Source: an uncultured bacterium (GTDB lineage Bacteria; Actinomycetota; Coriobacteriia; Coriobacteriales; Coriobacteriaceae). From it: a stretch of 18,684 nt of DNA. The DNA is taken from assembly GCA_905215815.1 (NCBI GenBank), contig CAJMRN010000037.1, positions 1 through 18,684 of the forward strand, written 5' to 3'. Below the pieces are notes generated by a model. The model was not told the DNA's origin and ran no database searches. It was given only the letters and a program-made list of their open reading frames with translations. The position numbers and the translations under genes are program-made. Positions 7,217 to 14,849 of this stretch are shown here, in pieces; position 1 is the first letter of the stretch, and each line of letters begins with the position of its first letter.

Positions 7217-7708
7217 GTGATGATCAGAAAAACCCTCGATACCGACATTCCCGCCGTCATGGCTATCTATGACGCGGCCCGCGCCTTTATGCGCGCGCAT
7301 GGCAACGCCACGCAGTGGCCCGAGGGCACGCCTTCGGCCGAGCAACTGGCTGCCGATATTGCCGCTGACGGCAGTTACGTGTGCGAAGTCGACGGTCGCG
7401 TGGTGGCGACGTTTGCCTTTTTACCGGGCCCGGACGAGTGCTATGACGTCATTGAGGACGGTCAATGGCGCAGCGATACTCCGTACGCCGTGCTGCACCG
7501 TGTGGCGTCCGACGGCACTGTGCACGGTATCGCGGCTGCGATGTTTGCCTTTGCCAAGGGGCGTGCCGATCACCTGCGCATCGATACTCACCGAGACAAC
7601 CTGCCCATGCAGGGCGCGAGTATTAAAGCGGGGTTTGAGCGTGCCGGCGTCGTGTATGTATCGGACGGCACACCGCGTGTTGCGTTTGACTGGCTGCGCG
7701 AGGCATAA
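7217..7708 (+). CDS. GNAT-family N-acetyltransferase
   Basis: This 163-residue protein has the general shape of the GCN5-related acetyltransferase fold, which transfers acetyl from acetyl-CoA to an amine on a small molecule or protein. It begins with the typical MIRKTLDTDIPAVMAIYDAA strand-helix. The central strand pair GSYVCEVDGRVVATFAFLPG is at about residues 52-71, and the region VHGIAAAMFAFAKGRADHLR occupies the acetyl-CoA-binding part. The C-terminal half ends with the DTHRDNLPMQGASIKAGFER segment found in many members (new helix-turn over the cofactor). The pyrophosphate loop is degenerate. The start may be GTG 7217 or ATG 7220; a GAGG at 7206-7209 fits both. The substrate is unknown. 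Confidence 0.88.
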   Translation: MMIRKTLDTDIPAVMAIYDAARAFMRAHGNATQWPEGTPSAEQLAADIAADGSYVCEVDGRVVATFAFLPGPDECYDVIEDGQWRSDTPYAVLHRVASDGTVHGIAAAMFAFAKGRADHLRIDTHRDNLPMQGASIKAGFERAGVVYVSDGTPRVAFDWLREA

Positions 7709-7735
7709 GAGCGAGGGCGCGTATCAATAATTCGC

Positions 7736-7775
7736 GCGAACGAAAATGGTCCCACCCGGGGTCATTTTCGTTCGC
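7736..7775. terminator. Long hairpin after the GNAT gene, possible terminator
   Basis: Arms 7736-7753 and 7758-7775 pair over 18 positions, including two G-T pairs; the outer 13 bp are perfect (GCGAACGAAAATG). The loop is ACCC. No run of T follows immediately, so termination is likely but the hairpin could instead be a repeated intergenic element. It lies 28 bp after the GNAT stop codon. Confidence 0.55.
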
Positions 7776-7786
7776 TGCGCTGTTTT

Positions 7787-7800
7787 GAAAGCCGGCTTTC
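7787..7800. repeat. 14-bp perfect palindrome GAAAGCCGGCTTTC
   Basis: This self-complementary 14-mer sits 12 bp after the preceding long hairpin, in the 254-bp gene-free stretch before the GTPase gene. The rest of that stretch is GC-rich with no clear gene or promoter. A role is unknown and chance is possible. Confidence 0.4.
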
Positions 7801-7962
7801 GCAAGGCGCGAACCTACGAAAATCGCCACGCGGCAACGCGGAGCGATGAGCTCGGTCGGGGGATAGGGCCCGCTTCGCCCGCCGGCCCGTAAATTGTATC
7901 ATCCAGTGTGGAACGAGGGTGCCCGTTGCCGCGTGCGATGGGCTTGCAATAAGAGGAGAGCC

Positions 7963-9966
7963 ATGTCGAAGCAAGCGGTCGTTGGAATCTTGGCGCATGT
8001 CGATGCCGGCAAGACCACGTTGGCCGAGGCCATACTGTTCAACGCGGGTCGCATTCGCAAGCGCGGCCGCGTGGACGATGGCGATTCGCATCTGGACACT
8101 AATGCGATCGAGCGCGAGCGCGGCATCACGATTTTCTCGTCGCAGGCCGTGTTCGACCATGGCGAAACCCACGTCATGCTCGTGGATGCGCCGGGGCATG
8201 TCGATTTTTCTGCCGAGGCGGAGCGCACATTGCGAGCGCTCGACTACGCGATTTTGGTTGTGGGCGCCAACGACGGCGTGCAAGGGCACACCGAAACCCT
8301 GTGGCGCCTGCTTGCGCGCTATGACATCCCGACGTTCATCTTCATCAACAAAATCGATTTGGAGAATCCCGGCCGCGATGTTTTGCTGGCACAACTTGGG
8401 CAACGTCTCTCCGAGGGCTGCCTGGATGCCAACGAACTGCTGGCGGGCGGCGCCGTTCAGGAGGACGCTGCTGCATTGGACGAGGCGGCGCTCGAGGAGT
8501 TTCTTGAGGCGGGCGAGCTTTCTGTCGCAACGCTGTCGCGCATGGTTGCCGAGCGCAAGCTCTTTCCCTGTTTTACCGGCTCGGCGCTCAGGGACCAGGG
8601 CGTGGACGAGCTGCTGGATGGCATATGCGCGCTGATGCGTGAGCGGGCGTGGCTCCCGGAGTTTGCCGCGCGCGTCTACCGCGTGAGTCGTGGAGACCGT
8701 GGCGAGCGTCTTGCCTGGGTCAAGGTGACGGGCGGTGTGCTGCGTGCAAAGCAAGTTGTCGAGGGATGCTCTGGCGCCTCCACTTGGGAGCAAAAGATCG
8801 ATCAGGTACGTATCTATAACGGCGAAAAGTATGAGCTTGCCCAGGAAGTTGCCGCTGGCGGTATTTGTGCCGTGACGGGTCTTGCGGACGTTCGCCCGGG
8901 GGACGCCCTGGGCGCGGAGCCCGCGGGCGATGCGCCTGTCATCGCGCCAGTCCTCACCTATACGGTGCTTCCAGGCGAACACGATGTCCATACGGTGTTC
9001 AAAGCATTGACTGAGTTGGCGGACGAAGACCCCATGCTCGGCGTAAGCTGGAATACGCATCTAGAGCAGATTCATTTGCAGTTGATGGGCGCCGTGCAAC
9101 TCGAGGTCGTGCAGCGGGTATTGGCCGATCGCTTTGGCCTTTCGGTTGCGTTTGAGTCTGGCGGCATTCTCTATAAGGAGACTATTTCGCAGCCGGTCGA
9201 GGGCGTGGGCCACTTTGAGCCACTGCGCCACTATGCCGAGGTGCATCTGAGCCTGGAGCCGTTGCCAGCGGGCTCGGGCGTGCAGTTTGGCACCGTGACC
9301 TCGACCGATGAGCTCGATCTTAACTGGCAGCGTTTGGCGCTCACCAACGCCATGGAGCGCGATCACCTGGGCGTGCTGACCGGCTCGCCCATCACCGATG
9401 TGCGCATTACGCTCACGGGTGGCCGCGCGCATGCCAAACACACCGAGGGCGGCGACTTTCGTCAGGCCACGTACCGCGCGATTCGCCAGGGGCTCATGCA
9501 GGCGCGTGAGGCCGGCGCGGCGGTGCTGTTGGAGCCGTGGTATCGCTTTGACCTCGAGGTGCCGGGGGAGTGCGTGGGCAGGGCGTTGTCAGACGCCACG
9601 CGCATGGGTGCCGAGTGCGAGCCGCCGACGATGGCGGGCGACCGGGCGAAGCTTGTGGGTCGCGTACCGGCATCCGAGGTGCAGGATTACGCGCTGGAGG
9701 TGGCCGCCTACACAAGCGGTCGCGGGCACCTGTACCTCGAGTTCGCCGGCTATGCGGCTTGCCATGATGCCGAGCGCGTCATCGAGGCGGCCGCCTATGA
9801 GCCAGAGGCCGATCTGCCCAACACGCCCGATTCGGTCTTTTGCTCTCACGGCGCCGGTTACACGGTCAAATGGTACGACGTACCCGCCGCAGCGCACGTA
9901 AAGGTCGATCCCGCCACCTTCCGTCCCTGGCGAGCAGCAGACGCCGAGTTTTTCGGCCACATGTGA
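7963..9966 (+). CDS. Tet(M)-like ribosomal-protection/translation-factor GTPase
   Basis: The 667-residue protein has the elongation-factor-G-derived layout of the Tet(M)/Tet(O)/OtrA family, which binds the ribosome and can dislodge tetracycline. The GTPase motifs are G1 AHVDAGKT (11-18), G2 RGIT (53-56), G3 DAPGH (75-79) and G4 NKID (129-132). These are followed by the beta-barrel domain, the domain III-like region with QLMGAVQLEVVQ, the domain IV-like region, and a C-terminal part with LLEPWYRFDLEVP and VAAYTSGRGHLYLE. It is longer than Tet(M) (639) because of a C-terminal extension ending in SHGAGYTVKWYDVP. Its composition matches neighbouring core genes, so it looks native, not recently acquired. 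Whether it confers tetracycline resistance or is a housekeeping relative is unproven. The ATG at 7963 follows AAGAGGAG; the open frame extends upstream to 7894 without support. Confidence 0.85.
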   Translation: MSKQAVVGILAHVDAGKTTLAEAILFNAGRIRKRGRVDDGDSHLDTNAIERERGITIFSSQAVFDHGETHVMLVDAPGHVDFSAEAERTLRALDYAILVVGANDGVQGHTETLWRLLARYDIPTFIFINKIDLENPGRDVLLAQLGQRLSEGCLDANELLAGGAVQEDAAALDEAALEEFLEAGELSVATLSRMVAERKLFPCFTGSALRDQGVDELLDGICALMRERAWLPEFAARVYRVSRGDRGERLAWVKVTGGVLRAKQVVEGCSGASTWEQKIDQVRIYNGEKYELAQEVAAGGICAVTGLADVRPGDALGAEPAGDAPVIAPVLTYTVLPGEHDVHTVFKALTELADEDPMLGVSWNTHLEQIHLQLMGAVQLEVVQRVLADRFGLSVAFESGGILYKETISQPVEGVGHFEPLRHYAEVHLSLEPLPAGSGVQFGTVTSTDELDLNWQRLALTNAMERDHLGVLTGSPITDVRITLTGGRAHAKHTEGGDFRQATYRAIRQGLMQAREAGAAVLLEPWYRFDLEVPGECVGRALSDATRMGAECEPPTMAGDRAKLVGRVPASEVQDYALEVAAYTSGRGHLYLEFAGYAACHDAERVIEAAAYEPEADLPNTPDSVFCSHGAGYTVKWYDVPAAAHVKVDPATFRPWRAADAEFFGHM

Positions 9967-9992
9967 CAAAGGGACAGTTCCTTTGTCACGTG
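9960..9992. repeat. GTGACAAAGG hairpin element with GGGACAG core
   Basis: Arms GTGACAAAGG (9963-9972) and CCTTTGTCAC (9980-9989) are perfect. The pairing extends outward to 9960 and 9992 with one wobble. The loop is GACAGTT. It overlaps the stop codon of the GTPase gene (TGA 9964-9966) and may terminate its transcript, although there is no T-tract. It is clearly related to the hairpin at 13686-13720. Confidence 0.75.
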
Positions 9993-9995
9993 CTA

Positions 9996-10031
9996 TTGGT
10001 ATAACTCGGTACAAGTTGGTATAACTATTAC
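9996..10031 (+). promoter_or_regulatory. Promoter and 10-bp-period repeats upstream of the first ATPase gene
   Basis: TTGGTATAACT occurs at 9996-10006 and 10016-10026. Between them is a weaker copy, so GGTA recurs at 9998, 10008 and 10018, an exact 10-bp period. A TTACC follows at 10028-10032. A promoter can be read as TTGGTA (9996-10001), an 18-bp spacer and TATAAC (10020-10025). It would start transcription about 28 bp before the ATPase ATG at 10060. The repeats overlapping both boxes suggest a bound regulator, perhaps the ATPase itself. Confidence 0.45.
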
Positions 10032-10059
10032 CAGGGTTTGCCAATCCGAGGAGGCCGAC

Positions 10060-11178
10060 ATGAATCCAAATCCCTTTAAGCCCACTGCTGGCAAGCGGCC
10101 TCCAATACTCATCGGTCGCGAGTCGGTCATCGAAGATTTCGAGGAAGGGCTCGATAACGGCGCCGGAGCGCCGGGTAGGCTCATGCTCATTACGGGAAAC
10201 CGCGGCTGCGGCAAGACGGTTCTCCTGCGGGAACTGCAACGTCTAGCCAATGAGCGCGGATGGGCGGTTGTCTCCGATTCCGCTTCGCTTGGCTTATGCG
10301 ACCGATTGGCCGACGCGCTTCGTTCGAATAAACCCGTTGTGACGTCAATGGAGTTCGGTCCGTCGTTTGGCCGGATGTCGGTCGAGGCGGCGCGAGCAAA
10401 GGGCGAGACGTTGCGAGGGCTGGTCAACGAGCGCCTCAAGAGGCTCGGTCCAGGCAAGGGCATACTGTTTGCGATTGACGAGGCGCAATCGGCGTCTATC
10501 GAGGAACTGGCGGCTCTTGCCGTTCTCTATCAGCAGGTGCTCGGAGACCAGGATGCCACGGGATTGCCCGATAGCGACCAGCGCGGTCTTGCGCTGGTGT
10601 TCGCCGGCTTGCCCAGTATGGTTGACGATCTGCTCGAAGAGCCGAGCGTGACGTTTTTGCGGCGTGCCCAGCAGCGTACGCTGGGGGCGATATCTTTGCC
10701 CAAGGTGCGCGATTCGTATATCCAGACGGTCAAAGACGCTGGTCTTTACGTTGACGCGGAGACGGCGGACCTTACGGCACGCAAGAGCATGGGGCATCCC
10801 TATATGGTTCAGCTGGTGGGATATTACATGTGGCGGTCTGCTGTCCGTCGTGGCTCGCAGGTCATCGAAAGGCGCGATGTCGAGGATGGCCATGCGGATG
10901 CCGTCTCCGAGTTCTACGAAGCAGTTGACGCGCCCCTGTATTACGGGCTTCGCAGTCCGCAACGCCTCTTTATCGAGGCTATGGCTGCTGACGAGGACAA
11001 ACCGACGCGCATGGCGGATATCATTGAGCGCTGTGATCGTACCCAGAGCTGGGCGAGTAAATATCGCGCAAGCCTGATTCGCGAGCGCGTCATCGAGGCT
11101 GCTGGATACGGTCTCGTCCGGTTTACTGTGCCCATGCTGGGCGAGTACATCCGCGACCGCGTTTTATGGCATGAGTAG
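10060..11178 (+). CDS. AAA-type P-loop ATPase with C-terminal winged-helix region (paralogue 1)
   Basis: This 372-residue cytoplasmic protein has a Walker A GNRGCGKT (46-53), a Walker B ILFAIDEAQ (135-143) and a sensor-1-like FAGLPS (181-186). It then has the motif FLRRAQQ (199-205). The C-terminal third looks like a winged-helix domain (SPQRLFIEAMAADEDKPTR onward), which is the Cdc6/Orc1-like arrangement. The N-terminal NPFKPTAG...LIGRE opening is shared with the gene at 13725-14825, which also has the FLRRAQQ and QLVGY motifs at matching positions, so the two are paralogues. The function of this family is not established; DNA-linked regulation or remodelling is a guess. ATG 10060 follows GAGGAGG at 10048-10054. 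The 3' end abuts the uvrA-like gene, implying co-transcription. Confidence 0.85.
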   Translation: MNPNPFKPTAGKRPPILIGRESVIEDFEEGLDNGAGAPGRLMLITGNRGCGKTVLLRELQRLANERGWAVVSDSASLGLCDRLADALRSNKPVVTSMEFGPSFGRMSVEAARAKGETLRGLVNERLKRLGPGKGILFAIDEAQSASIEELAALAVLYQQVLGDQDATGLPDSDQRGLALVFAGLPSMVDDLLEEPSVTFLRRAQQRTLGAISLPKVRDSYIQTVKDAGLYVDAETADLTARKSMGHPYMVQLVGYYMWRSAVRRGSQVIERRDVEDGHADAVSEFYEAVDAPLYYGLRSPQRLFIEAMAADEDKPTRMADIIERCDRTQSWASKYRASLIRERVIEAAGYGLVRFTVPMLGEYIRDRVLWHE

Positions 11179-11203
11179 GGTGATAAAGGTGACGGAACAG
11201 AAG

Positions 11204-13684
11204 ATGAGCCCGCAAGCTATCGAGGTACGTGGCGCGCGCGTCCATAACCTCAAGGACATCGATATCGATATTCCGCTGGGAAAGCTGGTGGGTATTGCCG
11301 GCGTGTCGGGTTCGGGTAAGAGTTCGCTGGCGCTGGGAGTTCTTTATGCCGAGGGCTCGCGCCGCTACCTGGAGGCGCTCAGCACTTATACCCGCCGCCG
11401 TCTGACGCAGGCCGAACACGCCCAGGTGGACGAGGTGCTGCACGTGCCGGCCGCGCTCGCATTGCATCAGCGCCCCAGCGTGCCGGGCGTGCGGTCCACT
11501 TTTGGCACCATGACCGAGCTCAACAACAGCCTGCGTCTGCTCTTTAGCCGTTGCGCCCATCACGTGTGCCCGCATTGCGGGGCACGCGTGGAGCCGAGCC
11601 TTAACGTGGCTGCGGGCCTGTCGCTCACGTGCTCCGCATGTGGTCGCGAGTTCTACGCGCCGAGTGCCGAGGATTTGGCTTTCAATAGCGGCGGTGCATG
11701 CCCCACCTGTGGCGGCACCGGTGTCATGCGCGAGGTGGACGAAGCGAGCCTGGTGCCCGACGAGTCAAAGACTATCAACGAGGGCGCGGTGCTTCCCTGG
11801 GGTACGCTCATGTGGGATCTGATGAAGCAGGTGGCAGGTGAGATGGGCGTGCGCACCGACGTGCCGTTTAACCAGCTCACGCCTCAAGAGCGCGACATCG
11901 TGTTCCACGGCCCGGCGGTTAAAAAGCACATTCTCTACGTTCCCAAAAACGGCGAGGGCGCCACGCCGCTCGACTTTACCTATTACAACGCCGTCTATAC
12001 CGTCGAGAATGCGCTCGCCAAGGTCAAGGACGATAAGGGGCTCAAGCGTGTTGCGCGCTTTCTGCGCGAGGGGCCATGCCATGACTGTGGCGGTACGCGT
12101 CTCTCCGAGGCCGCACGCCAGCCCCAGGTATGCGGTATCAATCTAGCACAGGCGGCGGCCATGACATTGGGCGAGGCGATTGAGTGGGTGCGCGGGGTGT
12201 CCGCATCCTTGCCGACCGAGATGCAGCCCATGGCGACGGATATCTGCGATTCGTTTTTGGGTGCGGCCCGTCGCCTGGTCGATCTGGGTCTCAATTATCT
12301 TTCGCTCGATCGCGCCGGTGCCACGCTCTCCACGGGTGAGCGCCAGCGCGTGCAACTCGCCCGCGTGGTGCGCAACCGATCGACGGGCGTACTCTATGTG
12401 CTGGACGAGCCCTCGATCGGCCTGCATCCTGCCAATGTCGACGGCCTGGTAGGCGTGATGCGCGATCTGGTGGATGACGGCAACACCGTGGTTGTTGTCG
12501 ACCACGATACACGTGTGCTGGCGGAAGCCGACTATCTGGTCGAGATGGGCCCCGTTGCCGGAGCGGGCGGCGGTAATGTGATTGCCGCTGGCACGGTGGA
12601 CGAGGTCGAACAATCGCAGGGCAGCCGCATCGCCCCGTTTTTGTGCACAGAGCCCAAGCGCATGCGTCCGCAGGTGACTGACGACGAAATGTTCGAGCAG
12701 GGACATATCCGCATGGCAACCGATGCCATCCATACCGTCAAGCCGCTCGAAGTCGATATTCCGCGCGGCCGCTTGGTCGCGGTTACGGGCGTTTCGGGTT
12801 CGGGCAAGACGACGTTGGTGCTCGAGACGCTCATCCCGGCGCTCAAGGCTCGGGCAACTGGCGAGCGCCTGCCAAGACACGTGCGTTGGGTCGATGCCGA
12901 AGGCATTGCTCGCGCAAACCTGATTGATGCTACGCCCATCGGTGCCAACGTGCGCTCGACGGTCGCAACCTATGCCGACATCCATGACGAGCTGCGCCGC
13001 GCCTTCGCCCGTACGCCCGAGGCCAAGGCAGCTGGCTACAAGGCGGGTGCCTTTAGCTACAATACTGGCGCCTTGCGCTGCCCTACGTGCGATGGCACGG
13101 GATCGATATCGCTCGACGTGCAGTTTTTACCCGATGTCGAGATCGTCTGCCCGGCATGCCGTGGTTCGCGCTACGCCGAGGCCGCCTCGCATATCCATCG
13201 CGAGGGCAAGGACGGGAGTCTGCTTACGCTGCCGCAGCTTATGGACATGAGTGTGGACGAGGCCATCGACGCCACGGTGGGACTCAAGAAGGTTCAGACG
13301 CGCTTGCAGACCTTGCACGACCTGGGCCTGGGTTATCTCACGCTTGGCGAGCCCACACCGGCGCTTTCGGGCGGTGAGGCTCAGCGTCTTAAGCTTGCGA
13401 GCGAGATGGGCCGCGTGCAGGACGACGCCGTATTCGTGTTCGACGAGCCCACGATCGGCCTGCATCCGCTCGATGTTCAGGTGTTGCTGAGTGTGTTCGA
13501 CGGCCTCGTTGCCAAGGGCGCCACGGTTATCGTGATCGAACACGATCTCGACCTTATCCGTAACGCCGATTACGTGATCGACATGGGCCCGGGCGGTGGC
13601 GACGCGGGCGGGCAAATCGTCTGCGCCGGCACGCCGGGCGACATCGCGGCTTGCTCCAAGAGCATTACCGGTCGCTACCTATAG
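11204..13684 (+). CDS. UvrA2-like ABC ATPase lacking the UvrB-binding domain
   Basis: This 826-residue protein belongs to the UvrA family of twin-cassette DNA-damage-binding ABC ATPases. Cassette 1 has Walker A GVSGSGKS (33-40), signature LSTGERQRVQLAR and Walker B VLDEPSIGLHP. Cassette 2 has GVSGSGKT, LSGGEAQRLKLA and FDEPTIGLHP. Zinc modules are at Cys143/146/166/169 and at CPTC...CPAC in cassette 2. Only about 30 residues separate LLFSR (113-116) from the first zinc cysteine, against well over 100 in E. coli UvrA, so the UvrB-binding domain is absent. That is typical of UvrA2/DrrC-like paralogues tied to drug or damage tolerance. The frame is open from ATG 11171, overlapping the ATPase stop. 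ATG 11204 is preferred because family members start just before AIEVRGARVHNL and GGA lies at 7-bp spacing; GTG 11189 is possible. Confidence 0.88.
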   Translation: MSPQAIEVRGARVHNLKDIDIDIPLGKLVGIAGVSGSGKSSLALGVLYAEGSRRYLEALSTYTRRRLTQAEHAQVDEVLHVPAALALHQRPSVPGVRSTFGTMTELNNSLRLLFSRCAHHVCPHCGARVEPSLNVAAGLSLTCSACGREFYAPSAEDLAFNSGGACPTCGGTGVMREVDEASLVPDESKTINEGAVLPWGTLMWDLMKQVAGEMGVRTDVPFNQLTPQERDIVFHGPAVKKHILYVPKNGEGATPLDFTYYNAVYTVENALAKVKDDKGLKRVARFLREGPCHDCGGTRLSEAARQPQVCGINLAQAAAMTLGEAIEWVRGVSASLPTEMQPMATDICDSFLGAARRLVDLGLNYLSLDRAGATLSTGERQRVQLARVVRNRSTGVLYVLDEPSIGLHPANVDGLVGVMRDLVDDGNTVVVVDHDTRVLAEADYLVEMGPVAGAGGGNVIAAGTVDEVEQSQGSRIAPFLCTEPKRMRPQVTDDEMFEQGHIRMATDAIHTVKPLEVDIPRGRLVAVTGVSGSGKTTLVLETLIPALKARATGERLPRHVRWVDAEGIARANLIDATPIGANVRSTVATYADIHDELRRAFARTPEAKAAGYKAGAFSYNTGALRCPTCDGTGSISLDVQFLPDVEIVCPACRGSRYAEAASHIHREGKDGSLLTLPQLMDMSVDEAIDATVGLKKVQTRLQTLHDLGLGYLTLGEPTPALSGGEAQRLKLASEMGRVQDDAVFVFDEPTIGLHPLDVQVLLSVFDGLVAKGATVIVIEHDLDLIRNADYVIDMGPGGGDAGGQIVCAGTPGDIAACSKSITGRYL

Positions 13685-13685
13685 G

Positions 13686-13720
13686 CAATGTGACAAAGGG
13701 ACTGCCCCTTTGCCACATTG
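13686..13720. terminator. Hairpin between convergent uvrA2 and ATPase genes (GTGACAAAGGGAC family)
   Basis: Arms 13686-13700 (CAATGTGACAAAGGG) and 13706-13720 pair over 15 positions with one mismatch (a G-U pair in the minus-strand transcript). The loop is ACTGC. It lies between the stop codons of two convergent genes (13684 and 13725), so it probably terminates both. The sequence is a close relative of the element at 9960-9992. Confidence 0.7.
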
Positions 13721-13724
13721 ACTT

Positions 13725-14825
13725 CTATTTCACGCATTGAGCCGCGAGATAGTCGCGGAAGAATGGCAATTCAAATGCGACGAGCCCTCGTCCTCGTTCC
13801 CCGATGATGCCGGCATCTATCATGCGGCGTCGGTAGCGGGAGACCTGCTGTGGCGAACGCTTAAGGCGCTCGACAAGGTCAGCGGTGGTGGACTCTTCCT
13901 CGTCATCGAGCATGGCGATGAGGAATCGCTTGTCCTCTGCAGTGAGTTCCCGATAGGTTGCCGCGAGGATTCGATCGTCCATCTCGTCGCGCGCGATTTT
14001 GATTCCCAGGTCAAAGTCGCGCGACGAGATTTTCTTCGAATCGCTTGTGAGATCCCAGGCACGGTAGCCTACGAGTTGCAATAGGAAGGGAAAACCAGAG
14101 ATCGAGCGAACGGCTCTATCGATTCCCTCAGCATCTGCTAGGCGATCGTTTTCCTGGATTGTGCGAATCAAGGCCTCGCGTACGTCATAGTCGGCAATGC
14201 GACCCAGATGATATTGTTGGGCGCGGCGAAGGAACGAGACCGTCTTGTGGTTCAGTAGTGTCGATACGTTGTTGGGAAGTCCTGCCATGAGCAGGGCGAC
14301 GCGTTTCCCATCGGTCACAAAGTGCTGATACGTCGCTGCGAGCTGAATCATCTCGTCGAGTGTCGGGTCCACCTCGTCAACCGTGACGAGCAGACCGGTG
14401 CCCGCTTCGTTGAGCTGGTCGATAATGTCGCTCATGCGATAACGCCAGGTTGAGGCATCGTGAACGCGATTGACCTCGATGCTGCCGAGCGGTGCAATTC
14501 CGAGACCGGTGACTTCGAAGTTGTGAGACGGGTCGATAAGATGGCCGGCAGCACGTTTCGCCCCGAACTCGATTTCCTCAAGCATTCCCGGGAGCGCGGT
14601 CGTCTTTACGGCTATCCAGCCGTGGGATTCCGCCATTGTCGCGAGCGACGACATGAGAGCGGTTTTACCGGTTCCACGCGCGCCTGAGAAGATCGAGGTC
14701 AATTCTGGGCGCCTGCGCTGGCTCAAGAAGGCACGGTCCAGATCCCGAATAATCTGTTGTCTGCCAGCGAGATGGGCAGGAACCTCACCAAAGCTAGGGG
14801 TAAACGGGTTCTCGAGATATTCCAC
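13725..14825 (-). CDS. AAA-type P-loop ATPase with C-terminal winged-helix region (paralogue 2)
   Basis: The 366-residue protein has a Walker A GARGTGKT (48-55), Walker B LLVTVDEVD (145-153), sensor-like MAGLP (180-184) and FLRRAQQ (198-204). It also has LLQLVGYRAW (248-257) and a C-terminal winged-helix segment (about 305-360, with TTADLVERLKRSPQQVSRYR). It aligns with paralogue 1 through all of these and through the N-terminal NPFTPSFG...LAGR opening, but the two are not near-identical, so the duplication is old. The start is a GTG at 14825 with an excellent AAAGGAGGG site five bases upstream. The gene converges on uvrA2 and has three direct repeats upstream at a 20-bp period. Its GC is intermediate (32/60 in one counted line). 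Its role is unknown. Confidence 0.86.
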   Translation of the reverse strand: MEYLENPFTPSFGEVPAHLAGRQQIIRDLDRAFLSQRRRPELTSIFSGARGTGKTALMSSLATMAESHGWIAVKTTALPGMLEEIEFGAKRAAGHLIDPSHNFEVTGLGIAPLGSIEVNRVHDASTWRYRMSDIIDQLNEAGTGLLVTVDEVDPTLDEMIQLAATYQHFVTDGKRVALLMAGLPNNVSTLLNHKTVSFLRRAQQYHLGRIADYDVREALIRTIQENDRLADAEGIDRAVRSISGFPFLLQLVGYRAWDLTSDSKKISSRDFDLGIKIARDEMDDRILAATYRELTAEDKRFLIAMLDDEEESTTADLVERLKRSPQQVSRYRRRMIDAGIIGERGRGLVAFELPFFRDYLAAQCVK

Positions 14826-14849
14826 AATGCCCTCCTTTAGCGTCTCGGG

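Noticed and set aside
7894..7962. N-terminal extension of the GTPase frame
   Set aside because: The extra 23 residues do not resemble the family start and lack a ribosome site, whereas ATG 7963 has AAGAGGAG and the family-typical beginning.
7762..9060. 432-codon minus-strand open frame
   Set aside because: It is antisense to the GTPase gene, Arg/His-rich and without recognisable motifs; the opposite strand has all GTPase motifs intact.
9983..10005. TTGTCA (9983-9988) as a -35 for TATAAC (10000-10005)
   Set aside because: The spacer is only 11 bp, and TTGTCA is part of the hairpin arm; the TTGGTA/TATAAC pair with an 18-bp spacer fits better.
9996..10032. Short repeats considered as a CRISPR-like array
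   Set aside because: Units are about 10 bp with no unique spacers of constant length and no cas genes; they look like phased protein-binding sites.
12143..12985. 280-codon minus-strand open frame
   Set aside because: It is antisense to the uvrA2 gene and has no family features; a shadow of high-GC codon bias.
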